A DNA stretch of 64,000 nt from AWTP1-13 sp963832445. Its GTDB lineage: Bacteria > Pseudomonadota > Alphaproteobacteria > Rhizobiales > Hyphomicrobiaceae. Each line of letters starts with the position of its first letter. Position 1 is the stretch's first letter. The notes below the pieces were generated by a model. That model was not told where the DNA came from. It made no database searches and saw only the letters and a list, made by a program, of their open reading frames with translations. This document shows, piece by piece, positions 54,263-63,482 of the stretch. Location of the stretch: contig CAWHUM010000011.1 of NCBI GenBank assembly GCA_963832445.1, forward strand, positions 124,001 to 188,000. The letters are read 5' to 3'. The position numbers and the translations under genes are program-made.

Positions 54263-55411
54263 TCACTCCGCCGGTTGCGCGGCAGCGCCGGCGCCGCTCG
54301 CGCGGGCACCGTTGGCGTCCAGGCGCGGCTCGCGCCTCGGCAGCAGACCCAGCACGCCGCGCGGCAGGAAGATGGTCACAAGCACGAAGATGGCGCCGAG
54401 CAGGAACAGCCAGTAGGGCGCCAGCACGCCGATGGTGAAGATGGTCTTGAGGTAGTTGACGATGACCGCACCCAGCGCCGCCCCGATCAGCGTGCCGCGT
54501 CCACCGACCGCGACCCAGATCACCATCTCGATGGAGTTCGCGGGCGCGAACTCGCTCGGGTTGATGATGCCGACCTGCGGAACGTAGAGGGCGCCAGCAA
54601 CGCCCGCCATGCAGGCCGACAGCGTGAACACGTAGGTCTTGTAGTTCTCGACGCGGTAGCCGAGGAAGCGCGTGCGGCTCTCGGCGTCGCGGATGGCGAT
54701 CAGCACCTTGCCGGCCTTGGAGCGCACCACCGCCTGGGCGATGAGATAGCCGAGCGCCAGCGCGACACAGGATAGCGAGAACAGCACCGCGCGCGTCTCC
54801 GGCGCCCGCACGCTGAAGCCCAGGAGGTCGTAGAAATCGGTGAGACCGTTGTTGCCGCCGAAGCCAAGGTTGTTGCGGAAGAAGGCGAGCATCAGGGCGA
54901 ACGTCAGCGCCTGGGTGATGATCGAAAGATAGACGCCGCTGACGCGGCTGCGGAAGGCGAACCAGCCGAACACGAAGGCCAGCACGCCGGGCACCAGCAC
55001 GATCATCAGCACCGCATAGGGGAAAAAGTTAAAGCCGTACCAGTAGACGGGCAGCTCCTTCCAGTTCAGGAACATCATGAAGTCGGGAAGGATCGGGTGC
55101 GCGTAGCCGCCACGGGTGCCGATCTGGCGCATGAGGTACATGCCCATGGCGTAGCCGCCGAGCGCGAAGAAGGCGCCGTGCCCGAGCGAGAGGATGCCGC
55201 AATAACCCCACACGAGGTCGAGCGACAGGGCCAGCAGAGCAAAGCACAGATACTTGCCCCACAGCGCCACACTGGTGGTCGACACGTGGAAGGGCGAGGC
55301 AGGCGGCACGAACACGTTGAGGCAGGGCACGATTACGGCCGCCGCGGCCAAGAGCCCCAAGAAGATCCAGCCGCGCCCGTCCGGCGCTTCGAGCAGACGG
55401 CGTGTGATCAT
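54263..55411 (-). CDS. urtC: Urea ABC transporter permease UrtC
   Basis: A LivM-like permease of 382 residues with about ten membrane segments. YLCFALLALSLDLVWGYCGI, LSLGHGAFFALGGYAMGMYL, FRSRVSGVYLSIITQALTFA and the EAA-like SIEMVIWVAVGGRGTLIGAA are diagnostic; NNGLTDF is typical of UrtC. The ATG (55,411) overlaps the urtB stop (ATGA), so translation is coupled. The C-terminus ends in a Pro/Ala-rich tail. It precedes urtD by 6 bp. Confidence 0.95.
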   Translation of the reverse strand: MITRRLLEAPDGRGWIFLGLLAAAAVIVPCLNVFVPPASPFHVSTTSVALWGKYLCFALLALSLDLVWGYCGILSLGHGAFFALGGYAMGMYLMRQIGTRGGYAHPILPDFMMFLNWKELPVYWYGFNFFPYAVLMIVLVPGVLAFVFGWFAFRSRVSGVYLSIITQALTFALMLAFFRNNLGFGGNNGLTDFYDLLGFSVRAPETRAVLFSLSCVALALGYLIAQAVVRSKAGKVLIAIRDAESRTRFLGYRVENYKTYVFTLSACMAGVAGALYVPQVGIINPSEFAPANSIEMVIWVAVGGRGTLIGAALGAVIVNYLKTIFTIGVLAPYWLFLLGAIFVLVTIFLPRGVLGLLPRREPRLDANGARASGAGAAAQPAE

Positions 55412-57021
55412 GCCTCCACCGCCCGCCCCTTGAGCGCGAACAGACCGCGCGGACGCCTCTGAATGAACAGTATTACCAGAACCAGCAGCGCGATCTTGCC
55501 GAGCACCGCGCCAGCATAAGGTTCCAGGAACTTGTTGGCGATGCCGAGTGTCAGCGCCCCCACCAGGGTTCCCCAGAGATTGCCGACGCCGCCGAACACC
55601 ACCACCAGGAAGCTGTCGATGATGTAGCTCTGGCCGAGGTTGGGCGAGACGTTGTCGATTTGGGAGAGCGCGACGCCGGCGAGCCCGGCGATGCCCGATC
55701 CCAGCCCGAAGGTGAGGGCGTCGATGCGGCCGGTGTTGATGGCCATCGAGCTTGCCATGCGCCGGTTCTGGGTGACGGCACGCATGTGCAACCCGAGCGT
55801 GGTGTAGCGCAGCGCCGCCAGCAGCAGGGCGAACACCACGCCTGAAAAGACGATGATCCAGAAGCGGTTGAGGGTGATGGCGAGGCCGCCGAACTCGACC
55901 ACGCCCGACATGAACTTCGGTGTGCCGACCTCGCGGTTGTTGGGACCGAAGGTGGTGCGCACCGCCTGCTGCAGGATCAGGCTGATGCCCCAGGTGGCGA
56001 GCAGGGTCTCGAGCGGCCGGCCGTAGAGGAAGCGGATGACGCCGCGCTCGATGGCGATGCCGAAAAGACCGGCGACCACAAATGCGGAAGGGATCGCGAT
56101 CGCCAGGGAGTAGTCGAAGAGACCCGGTGCGTTGGTCCGAATGATCTCCTGCACCACGAAGGTGGTGTAGGCGCCCAGCATCACCATCTCGCCGTGCGCC
56201 ATGTTGATGACGCCCATCACGCCGAAGGTGATGGCGAGCCCGATGGCGGCGAGCAGCAGCACGGAGCCGAGCGACAGGCCGTACCAGAGATGCTGCACCA
56301 TCGCCCATCGCTCCAGATGCTGGTCGATGGCGACGATGGCCGCGGCCGCGGTGCGCTGCACGTCTGGCGGCAGGTTGGCAGGCAGGCCGCCGAGAAGGGC
56401 GCGCGCGTCCTGATCGCTGCGCTCGCGGATGACGGCGATGGCCTCGAGCTTGGCGACGTCGGAGCTGCCCGCCTGCATCAGGACGATGGCGGCGCGGGCC
56501 TCCTGCATCGCCCGCTTGACGCGCGCATCGGTTTCCTTGGCCAGCGCGCCCTCGAGTGCCGGCAGTGCGTTGGCATCGCGCGACTTGAATACGGCTTGCG
56601 CCGCCTCGAAGCGGCGGTTCGGGTCGGGAGCCAGCAGAGTGAGGCTGCCGAGTGCGGCCTCGACCGAACGGCGCAGCCGGTTGTTGAGGCGCACGGTCTT
56701 CAGGCTTGCAACGGCCACGCCGGCGGCCGGCTGGCCGGTGGCGGCATCCAGCAGGGCGCCCGCGGCTTCGCGAACGTAGATCCTCTTGTCGTCGGGATTG
56801 AACAGCAGCCGGCCGTCCTGCAGCGCGCCGATGATCTTCACCGCCAGGGGGTTGCCGCTGATGGCCACGGCCGTAATCGCCGCATCGGTATCGCTGAAAG
56901 AGTCGGCGGCGAAGCCTGCAAGCGCGCGCTCATAGGTCTGCGCGCTGCCCGGCAGGCTGCCCGCGACGAGCGCCACCACGGCAAGCATTAGCGCCGCCAA
57001 GCGTGCGCGAAGATCTGCCAT
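55408..57021 (-). CDS. urtB: Urea ABC transporter permease UrtB
   Basis: A 537-residue LivH-like permease with a long periplasmic N-terminal extension, characteristic of UrtB. A signal peptide (ALMLAVVALVAGSLPGSAQ) leads into about 230 residues of helical repeat (EAALGSLTLLAPDPNRRFEA, ALEGALAKETDARVKRAMQE). The permease part starts near residue 245: LLLAAIGLAITFGVMGVINM, AHGEMVMLGAYTTFVVQEII and SFLVVVFGGVGNLWGTLVGA. Intact. It follows urtA after a hairpin-containing gap of 65 bp. Confidence 0.95.
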   Translation of the reverse strand: MADLRARLAALMLAVVALVAGSLPGSAQTYERALAGFAADSFSDTDAAITAVAISGNPLAVKIIGALQDGRLLFNPDDKRIYVREAAGALLDAATGQPAAGVAVASLKTVRLNNRLRRSVEAALGSLTLLAPDPNRRFEAAQAVFKSRDANALPALEGALAKETDARVKRAMQEARAAIVLMQAGSSDVAKLEAIAVIRERSDQDARALLGGLPANLPPDVQRTAAAAIVAIDQHLERWAMVQHLWYGLSLGSVLLLAAIGLAITFGVMGVINMAHGEMVMLGAYTTFVVQEIIRTNAPGLFDYSLAIAIPSAFVVAGLFGIAIERGVIRFLYGRPLETLLATWGISLILQQAVRTTFGPNNREVGTPKFMSGVVEFGGLAITLNRFWIIVFSGVVFALLLAALRYTTLGLHMRAVTQNRRMASSMAINTGRIDALTFGLGSGIAGLAGVALSQIDNVSPNLGQSYIIDSFLVVVFGGVGNLWGTLVGALTLGIANKFLEPYAGAVLGKIALLVLVILFIQRRPRGLFALKGRAVEA

Positions 57022-57039
57022 CGCTGTCCCCGGTATCCA

Positions 57040-57066
57040 GGAGGCGGCGGTGCGTCCGCCGCCTCC
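57040..57066. terminator. Strong hairpin between urtA and urtB (attenuator or stabiliser)
   Basis: GGAGGCGGCGG (57,040-57,050) and CCGCCGCCTCC (57,056-57,066) form an 11-bp perfect GC stem with a 5-base loop directly after urtA in its direction of transcription. There is no U-tract. Such stems after binding-protein genes usually lower expression of the permease genes or protect the upstream mRNA. Confidence 0.6.
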
Positions 57067-57086
57067 TTCGAGTTGCCGCAGCTATA

Positions 57087-58374
57087 TTAGCTGCCGCACT
57101 TGTTCGTCTTGGTATTGTAGTTGCCGCACTTGAGCTTCACCCAGTCGGCAACGAGATCCTTGGAGCCGTCGAGTTCCTTGGACCAGGCGTCGCCCGGCAC
57201 CAGGCCCGGCGTCTTCCACACCACGTCGAACTGGCCGTCGGCGCGGATTTCGCCGATCAGCACCGGCTTGGTGATGTGGTGGTTCGGCAGCATCTCCGAG
57301 ATGCCGCCCGTCAGGTTCGGCACCTTCACGCCGACGATGGTGTCGATCACCTTGTCAGGCGCGACGCTGCCAGCCTTCTTCACCGCCTCGACCCACATGT
57401 TGAAGCCGATCACGTGCGCTTCCATGGGATCGTTGGTGACGCGCTTGTCGTTCTTGATGAAGGTCTTCCACTTGGCGATGAACTCTTTGTTGATCGGCGA
57501 CGTCGACCGACTGGAAGTAGTTCCAGGCGGCGAGATGCCCGAGCAGCGGCTTGGTGTCGATGCCGGCCAGCTCTTCCTCGCCGACCGAGAACGCCACGAC
57601 GGGGATGTCCTTGGCGCTGACGCCCTGGTTGCCGAGCTCCTTGTAGAAGGGCACGTTGGCGTCGCCGTTGATGGTGGACACCACCGCGGTGCGCTTGCCC
57701 TGCGAGCCGAACTTCTTGATCTCGGCGACGATGGTCTGCCAGTCGGAATGTCCGAACGGCGTGTAGTTGATCATGATGTCCTCGGCCTTGACGCCTTTCG
57801 CCTTCAGGTAGGCCTCGAGGATCTTGTTGGTGGTGCGCGGATAGACGTAGTCGGTTCCCGCCAGCACCCAGCGCACGACCTTCTCCTCCTTGGCGAGGTA
57901 GTCGACGGCCGGGATGGCCTGCTGGTTGGGCGCGGCGCCGGTGTAGAACACGTTGCGCTCGCTCTCCTCGCCTTCGTACTGCACGGGGTAGAACAGCACC
58001 GAGTTCAGCTCCTTGAACACCGGCAGCACGGACTTGCGCGACACCGACGTCCAGCAGCCGAACACCGCCGCCACCTTGTGCTGGGCGATCAACTCGCGGG
58101 CCTTCTCCGCGAACAGCGGCCAGTTGGAGGCGGGGTCGACGACCACGGCCTCGAGCTTCTTGCCGAGGAGGCCGCCTTTCTTGTTCTGGTCCTCGATCAG
58201 CATCAGCATGACGTCTTTCAGCGTGGTCTCGCTGATGGCCATGGTGCCTGAGAGCGAATGCAGGATGCCGACCTTGATCGTCTCTTGCGCCCGGGCCTGG
58301 CCGGCCAAGGGAACTGCCGCGACAATGAGCAGCCCGAGGGCCGTCATGGCGGTTCGAAGTAAGTTTCGGGTCAT
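57087..58374 (-). CDS. urtA: Urea ABC transporter substrate-binding protein UrtA (frameshifted)
   Basis: The periplasmic urea-binding protein. A signal peptide (LGLLIVAAVPLAGQARAQ) precedes ETIKVGILHSLSGTMAISET, VFGCWTSVSRKSVLPVFKEL, LFYPVQYEGEESERNVFYTG, and INGDANVPFYKELGNQGVSA, all UrtA-specific. Near 57,497 one extra base shifts the frame between YFQSVD and SPINKEFIAKWK; the rest includes DPMEAHVIGFNMWVEAVKKA and ends CGNYNTKTNKCGS. The span is 3n+1; corrected length is about 428 residues. It is the first gene of the cluster, with a sigma-54 promoter about 57 bp upstream. Confidence 0.95.
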
Positions 58375-58430
58375 GAGCTGAACACCACCTCCGTTAAGCA
58401 TGGGGTGCATAGATGCCCCCGCTGGTTAAC

Positions 58431-58446
58431 AGCAATCGCCGTGCCA
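58431..58446 (-). promoter_or_regulatory. Sigma-54 (RpoN) promoter for urtA
   Basis: The minus strand reads TGGCACGGCGATTGCT, an exact match to the -24/-12 pattern TGGCACG-N4-TTGCW, with GG and GC ten bases apart. Transcription would begin near 58,419, about 45 bases before the urtA ATG. RpoN promoters of urea and nitrogen genes are normally activated by NtrC under nitrogen limitation. Confidence 0.85.
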
Positions 58447-58555
58447 TGCGGGGTTTTTGGGCGTACACTGTTGATGGAAATCGCTTTTTCGCGCGTCCAA
58501 CGGCCACGGCCGAGGTTAACGTGCATCACCTTGATTACTTTTTAGGCAGCGTGCC

Positions 58556-58578
58556 CATTGCCTACGCTTTGGGCAATG
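58556..58578. promoter_or_regulatory. Inverted repeat, candidate activator site upstream of the urtA promoter
   Basis: CATTGCC and GGCAATG are perfect 7-bp arms separated by 9 bases. The position, about 120-135 bp upstream of the -24 box, is right for an enhancer-type activator. It does not match the usual NtrC box GCAC-N7-GTGC closely, so the bound protein is unknown. Confidence 0.4.
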
Positions 58579-58727
58579 TTATAGTTGCGGCAGTTCTGTG
58601 ACGGCCGCGAGTTTATCACGAGGAGCCTGTGTCGGCCGGACCTGGAGCCTGCGCCGTGCGAGGCAAGGCCCCGTTAACCCAACTCGCCGAACATCTGCCG
58701 GCAAGCTGGCAAAGGTGGGCTGGACCC

Positions 58728-58964
58728 ATGCGCAAGTTCTTCCTCGCCGCAGGCGTGATCGTCGCGATGCTCGGCGGCGCGGCCGCGTCGGCGCAGGCCC
58801 ACGAGCCGTGCAGCAACTGCCTGGGCGGTTACTTCTTGCGGCCCTTCACCGACGCCCGCGACTGGCGGGGCCTGCCGACCTTCTACTACCGCGCTGTCCA
58901 CCGCCGGCCGACCTACCGCTACGTGGTCCTCAGGCCCTGCCGCGCTTGCCGTCATCGCTACTAG
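58728..58964 (+). CDS. Small secreted Cys-containing protein
   Basis: A 78-residue protein with a clear signal peptide (MRKFFLAAGVIVAMLGGAAA then SAQA). The mature part of about 55 residues has two Cys pairs, EPCSNCLGGYF near the N-terminus and RPCRACRHRY at the C-terminus, and many Arg/Tyr residues (RPTYRYVVLR). Two disulfides or a metal site are likely. ATG 58,728 is chosen because the signal peptide follows at once. I do not recognise a family; similar short secreted Arg/Tyr-rich proteins are common in Hyphomicrobiales. Confidence 0.65.
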   Translation: MRKFFLAAGVIVAMLGGAAASAQAHEPCSNCLGGYFLRPFTDARDWRGLPTFYYRAVHRRPTYRYVVLRPCRACRHRY

Positions 58965-59270
58965 GCGGGTTTGCAACTGCCATCCGCCCTTGTGGCGGTC
59001 CCTCTCGCTCCTCGCGCCAGAGGCGCCCGGCCGCGCAAGTTGCGCGCTGTGTCCGTATTGCGGACGCCCGCGGCTGGCCGGCGCCCGTCCCGCCACCCGT
59101 TGCGCACGCGCCAACGGTTAGGCACTCGGGCCTATGCCCGGTTGACCAAACCATCCGCAGCCTGTGAACTGGCCCGAAGGCGCAGGGAAGCCGCATTGCG
59201 GACGGGGCACGCGCCGAGGAGGGGTGGGCGGCGCGCGGCCGGCGCCGGCCGCCGTTCTCGCGAGGAAAGC
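58965..59270. other. Gene-free gap
   Basis: About 306 bp of very GC-rich sequence before the ABC ATPase gene. All frames are open because of composition, but none shows family-like sequence. No repeat or RNA gene was recognised. Confidence 0.35.
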
Positions 59271-60278
59271 ATGCTCGAGGTCGCTGGCCTGTCGATCCGT
59301 TACGGCAAGCATCTTGCCCTCGACGGCGTGTCGCTGAGCGTCGGCCGCGGCGAGATCGTGGTGATGCTGGGCGCCAACGGCGCCGGCAAGTCCTCGTGCC
59401 TCAAGGCGCTGGGCGGCATGGTCCGCCCGCTGCCCGGCGCGCGGATGTCTCTGGGCGGGGCCGATCTTGCCGCGCTCGCCCCGCACGAGGTGGTGGAGGC
59501 GGGCCTGGCGCTGGTGCCGGAGGATCGCGGCATCTTTGCCGATCTCTCCGTGCGCGAGAATCTCAAGCTCGGCGCCTTCACGCGCCGCGCTGCCGCCCGC
59601 GAGGCCGAGAACCTGCAGCGCGTGCTGACCCTGTTTCCCCGGCTCGGCGAGCGCATGAGCCAGCTCGCGCGCACCATGAGCGGCGGCGAGCGGCAGATGG
59701 TGGCGATCGGCCGCGCCTTGATGTCGAGCCCCGACATTCTGCTGCTCGACGAGCCTTCGCTCGGCTTATCCCCGCTCGTGTGCGGCGAGCTGTTCCAGGC
59801 GCTGTCGCGCATCAAGGATCTCGGCGTCGGCGTGCTGCTCGTCGAGCAGAATGCCCGCCAGGGCCTTGCCATCGCCGGCCGCGGCTACCTGATCGAGAAC
59901 GGACGCATCGTCGGCGAGGGTGCCGCGGCTGTGCTGCAGGACGATCCCGCCGTGCGCCGCGCCTATCTCGGCGGCGACGCGCATGCGGGGAACGGGCAGG
60001 CTGCGCGCGCGCCTCGCGTGCGGTCCTTGTGCAACGGCAGCGCGGCGCCGGTTGCGCTGCAAGCGCAGGCGCCGGCACGCACACACGCGCATGCGCACGC
60101 GGCCACGATCGCGACCGCGCCTCGCGGCAACGGGCTCCTCGCGCGAGAGCCCGCACGAGATGCCGCGCCCGCTCGCAATGCCGCGCATGCAACGACACCG
60201 GTAGCGCAACCGGTCGCAACGCATGCCGCAACGCATATCGCAACCACAACGTACAAACCGACCCCAGGGAGTGAAACC
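59271..60278 (+). CDS. LivF-type ABC ATPase whose frame runs without stop into the aldehyde dehydrogenase
   Basis: Residues 1-235 form a branched-chain amino acid-type ATPase: LEVAGLSIRYGKHLALDGVS, VVMLGANGAGKSSCLKALGG (Walker A), GLALVPEDRGIFADLSVREN, TMSGGERQMVAIGRALMSSP (signature) and ILLLDEPSLGLSPLVCGELF (Walker B). No stop follows. About 95 low-complexity residues (AHAHAATIATAPRGNG, then ATHAATHIATTTYKPTPG) lead in frame into the aldehyde dehydrogenase. The literal product is a fusion of about 819 residues ending at 61,730; a separate downstream start is also available. No permease or binding protein for this ATPase is adjacent. Confidence 0.85.
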
Positions 60279-61730
60279 ATGTTCGACGTCAACCTTATGA
60301 TCAACAATGCGGACGCCAAGGCCGCCGCCGGCGCCACCTTCGATCGCCTCAATCCCATGACCGGCGAGGTCGCCTCGCGCGCCGCCGCCTCCTCCGCCGA
60401 GGATGCCTGCCGCGCCGTCGATGCCGCGGCTGCCGCCTTCCCCGCCTGGTCCGAGATGGCGCCCGCCGCCCGCCGCGCGCTGCTCAACAAGGCCGCTGAT
60501 CTGATCGAGGCGGCGGGCCCCAAGTTCGCCCCCGTCATGGGCGCCGAGACCGGCTCGACTGCCATGTGGGCCGGCTTCAACTGCTTCCTGGCCTCCGGCA
60601 TGGTGCGCGAGGCCGCCGCCATGACCACACAGATTTCCGGCGAGATCATCCCCTCCAACATCCCCGGCAGCCTCGCCATGGGCATGCGCCAGCCGGTCGG
60701 CGTGGTGGCCGGCATCGCGCCCTGGAATGCCCCCGTTATCCTCGGCGTCAGGGCCGTCGCCATGCCGCTCGCCTGCGGCAACACGGTGGTGCTGAAGGCC
60801 TCCGAGATGTGCCCCGGCACGCATCGGCTGATCGGCGAGCTGTTCCGCGAGGCGGGCTTCCCCGCCGGCGTCGTCAACGTCGTCACCAATGCGCCGAAGG
60901 ACGCCTCGGCCGTGGTCGATGCGCTGATCGCCCACCCCGCCGTGCGCCGCGTCAACTTCACGGGCTCCTCGCGCGTCGGCAAGATCATCGCCAAGAAGTG
61001 CGCGGAGTACCTCAAACCCGTGCTGCTGGAGCTCGGCGGCAAGTCGCCGCTGGTGATCCTCGACGACGCCGACATCGACGAGGCGGTCAACGCCGCCGCC
61101 TTCGGCGCTTTCGCCAACCAGGGCCAGATCTGCATGTCGACCGAGCGCATCGTCGTCGACGAGAAGGTGGCCGACGAGTTCGTGGCCCGCTTCGCCGCCA
61201 AGTCCAAGTCGCTCACCGTCGGCGACCCGCGCGAGGGCAAGGCCATCCTGGGCTCCGTGGTCGATCGCGGCGCGGCCGACCGCGTCGTCTCGCTGGTGCT
61301 CGACGCGGTGGGCAAAGGCGCCAGGCTCGCCGCCGGCGGCAGTATCAGCGGCACGCTGATCAATGCGCACGTGCTCGACCACGTCACGCCGAAGATGCGC
61401 ATCTACGAGGAGGAATCCTTCGGCCCCGTCACCACGATCGTGCGGGTGAAGGGCGACGCGGAGGCGATCCGGGTTGCCAACGACACGCCCTACGGCCTCT
61501 CCTCCGCCGTCTTCAGCCGCGACGTGACGCGGGCGATGGCCGTGGCCAGGAAGCTCGACACCGGCATCTGCCACATCAACGGGCCCACCGTGCACGACGA
61601 GGCGCAGATGCCGTTCGGCGGGGTGAAGGATTCCGGCTACGGCCGCTTCGGCGGCAAGGCGGCGATCGCCGAGTTCACGGAGCTCAGGTGGATCACCATC
61701 CAGTCCGGCCACCGCCACTACCCGTTTTGA
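60279..61730 (+). CDS. Aldehyde dehydrogenase, vanillin/salicylaldehyde dehydrogenase-like
   Basis: A 483-residue NAD(P)+-dependent dehydrogenase. GVVAGIAPWNAPVILGVRAV, NTVVLKASEMCPGTHRLIGE (cofactor Lys), RVNFTGSSRVGKIIAKKCAE, the catalytic Glu in VLLELGGKSPLVILDDADID and the catalytic Cys in FANQGQICMSTERI are all present, as is EEESFGPVTTIVRVKGDAEA. AGGGAG lies 8 bases before ATG 60,279, so it can be translated on its own although its frame is continuous with the upstream ATPase. The closest named relatives act on aromatic aldehydes; the substrate here is not known. Confidence 0.92.
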   Translation: MFDVNLMINNADAKAAAGATFDRLNPMTGEVASRAAASSAEDACRAVDAAAAAFPAWSEMAPAARRALLNKAADLIEAAGPKFAPVMGAETGSTAMWAGFNCFLASGMVREAAAMTTQISGEIIPSNIPGSLAMGMRQPVGVVAGIAPWNAPVILGVRAVAMPLACGNTVVLKASEMCPGTHRLIGELFREAGFPAGVVNVVTNAPKDASAVVDALIAHPAVRRVNFTGSSRVGKIIAKKCAEYLKPVLLELGGKSPLVILDDADIDEAVNAAAFGAFANQGQICMSTERIVVDEKVADEFVARFAAKSKSLTVGDPREGKAILGSVVDRGAADRVVSLVLDAVGKGARLAAGGSISGTLINAHVLDHVTPKMRIYEEESFGPVTTIVRVKGDAEAIRVANDTPYGLSSAVFSRDVTRAMAVARKLDTGICHINGPTVHDEAQMPFGGVKDSGYGRFGGKAAIAEFTELRWITIQSGHRHYPF

Positions 61731-61737
61731 TTTTCGC

Positions 61738-61851
61738 TGTCATCCCGGAGGCCGCGCCGCGGGCACCCGGGACCCAGGGCCACAGACAGTCGGCGTGCCG
61801 CGAACTTATTCCCTCTCCCTGCTTGCGGGGAGAGGGTTAGGGTGAGGGGCA
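61738..61851. repeat. Family B and family A palindromes after the aldehyde dehydrogenase
   Basis: A single family B unit (CATCCCGGAGGCCGCGCCGC then GGGCACCCGGGA, about 61,738-61,780) is followed by a single family A unit (61,811-61,851, CCCTCTCCCTGC...GTGAGGGGC). These probably end the transcript. They lie just outside the insertion sequence. Confidence 0.7.
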
Positions 61852-61885
61852 GCCACATGCGTTCACCGCCATGGCTGCTTTTGAC

Positions 61886-63482
61886 CGATGTTGTCGAAAA
61901 AGGGCTTGAGAAGACCTGCGAAGCGTGGTTCCGGTGACTGATTGATCATCGGCAGCGGAGGGCGGGGCGATGATGGGGCGACAGCGGCGGGATCAGGGCC
62001 GGCTGTTCTACGAGTTCCAGCTCGAAGATCGCATCCCCGCGAACCATCTGCTGCGCCGCATGAATGTGTTCGTGACGGTGGCGCTCAGCGACCTGCACAA
62101 GGAACTCGAGCCGCACTACAGCGAGATCGGCCGCCCATCGATCGACCCCGAGTTGATGATGCGGATGCTCATCGTCGGCTACTGCTATGGCATCCGCTCG
62201 GAACGCAAGCTGTGCCAGGAAGTCGAGCTGCATTTGGCGTACCGCTGGTTCTGCAAGCTCGATCTGGACGACAAGGTTCCGCACCACTCGACGTTCTCGG
62301 AGAACCGGCTGGGCCGCTTCCGCGAGAGCGATTTACTGCGCCACATCTTCGAGCGGGTGGTGTGGGCGGCGATGGCGACGGGTCTGGTCAAGGGCGAAGG
62401 CTTCGCCGTCGACGCCAGCGTGCTCGAAGCCAATGCCAGCCGCTACCACGGCAAGGCGCCTGATGAGTTGGATTGGACCGACAAGCAGCGCCAGACGCGC
62501 GCGGTCGCCGAGTATCTTGCCGCACTCGACCAGGCAGTCGAACCCGATCCCAATCGCAAGGAGCCCAAGGTGGTCTCGCCGTCCGATCCCTCATCCGCCT
62601 GGACGGCCAAGGCCAACAAGCGCGTGCAGTTCGGCTACGGGCTCAATTACCTGATCGACATCGAAAACGCCGTCATTGTCGATGTCGAGGCGACGCCAGC
62701 CAGGACCTACGACGAGGTCGCCGCCACCAAGACGATGCTCGACCGCACCGAAGCCTGCTTCGATCTGAAGCCGAAGCGGCTGGCGGCCGACACGGCCTAT
62801 GGTACGGGCAAGTTCCTGGGCTGGCTCGTGAAGGAGAAGAAGATCGCACCGCACATCCCTGTGTGGGAGCGGCCCAAGCGCGAGGATGGCATCTTCTCCA
62901 CCTCGGACTTCAGATGGAACGGGCGACGCGGCGTCTACATCTGCCCCAATGGCAAGCAGCTCAGAACCAGTGGAACCGTCCACTCTGACGGCAGACAGCG
63001 CTTCCGTGCCCGCAAGCGCGATTGCGATGCCTGTCCTCTGCGAGGGCAATGCTGCCCCAAGGAGTCGCCGCGCTATGTGGCGCGCGACATTCACGAAGAT
63101 GCGCGCGATGTGGCGCGGCGCAAGATGAAGACCAAGGCGTTCCTCAAATCGCGCGATCAGCGCAAGCGCGTCGAGATGCGCTTCGCGCACTTGAAGACCC
63201 ATCATCGGTTTGAACGGCTGCGACTGCGCGGCCTCTCGGGCGCTCGCGACGAGTTCCACCTCGCGGCCATCGTCCAGAACCTCAAGACGCTGGCCCTGCG
63301 CCTCATCCGGTCGCCGCCACTGACCGCCTGCGCGTGAGTTGCGTGACGTAGGCGTCGGTTGCGTCACGTCACGGCTGACGCCCATCGGGCGAAGCCAACG
63401 GTCCAAACTCGCCACCATCTTGCCAGCTCAGTCGATCAATGAGGCCCCGCCGCTCGCGGCGACGCCTTTTTCGACAGCATCG
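61886..63482 (+). mobile_element. IS1182-family insertion sequence
   Basis: About 1.6 kb bounded by imperfect terminal inverted repeats: CGATGTTGTCGAAAAAGG at 61,886-61,903 and the complement of CCTTTTTCGACAGCATCG at 63,465-63,482 (17 of 18 matches). One intact transposase occupies the middle. Target-site duplication could not be fixed with confidence because the outer bases of the repeats are not certain. Confidence 0.85.
61970..63337 (+). CDS. IS1182-family transposase
   Basis: A complete 455-residue DDE transposase. It begins MMGRQRRDQGRLFYEFQLED and has IGRPSIDPELMMRMLIVGYC, YGIRSERKLCQEVELHLAYR and VPHHSTFSENRLGRFRESDL, the N-terminal signature of IS1182. The catalytic part contains VKGEGFAVDASVLEANASRY, RLAADTAYGTGKFLGWLVKE and CDACPLRGQCCPKESPRYVA, ending with the K/R-x-E helix region RDQRKRVEMRFAHLKTHHRF. 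With both inverted repeats and an intact frame, the element may be active. Confidence 0.93.
   Translation: MMGRQRRDQGRLFYEFQLEDRIPANHLLRRMNVFVTVALSDLHKELEPHYSEIGRPSIDPELMMRMLIVGYCYGIRSERKLCQEVELHLAYRWFCKLDLDDKVPHHSTFSENRLGRFRESDLLRHIFERVVWAAMATGLVKGEGFAVDASVLEANASRYHGKAPDELDWTDKQRQTRAVAEYLAALDQAVEPDPNRKEPKVVSPSDPSSAWTAKANKRVQFGYGLNYLIDIENAVIVDVEATPARTYDEVAATKTMLDRTEACFDLKPKRLAADTAYGTGKFLGWLVKEKKIAPHIPVWERPKREDGIFSTSDFRWNGRRGVYICPNGKQLRTSGTVHSDGRQRFRARKRDCDACPLRGQCCPKESPRYVARDIHEDARDVARRKMKTKAFLKSRDQRKRVEMRFAHLKTHHRFERLRLRGLSGARDEFHLAAIVQNLKTLALRLIRSPPLTACA

Larger units (their letters stand above)
58375..58727. other. Control region upstream of urtA
   Basis: About 350 bp between divergent urtA and a small secreted-protein gene. 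It includes the sigma-54 promoter (58,431-58,446) and, about 125 bp further upstream of it, an inverted repeat CATTGCC-N9-GGCAATG (58,556-58,578) in a more AT-rich part. A short frame at 58,413-58,601 on the plus strand is not convincing as a gene. Confidence 0.6.

Noticed and set aside
58413..58601. A 62-residue plus-strand frame upstream of urtA
   Set aside because: It overlaps the sigma-54 promoter, starts with a rare codon, has no ribosome site and shows no protein-like pattern.
60060..60260. Repetitive GCATGC/ACGCA-rich stretch considered as a CRISPR-like array or DNA-binding repeat
   Set aside because: The units vary in length and sequence, with no constant spacer; it encodes the Ala/His/Thr linker between the ATPase and the dehydrogenase.
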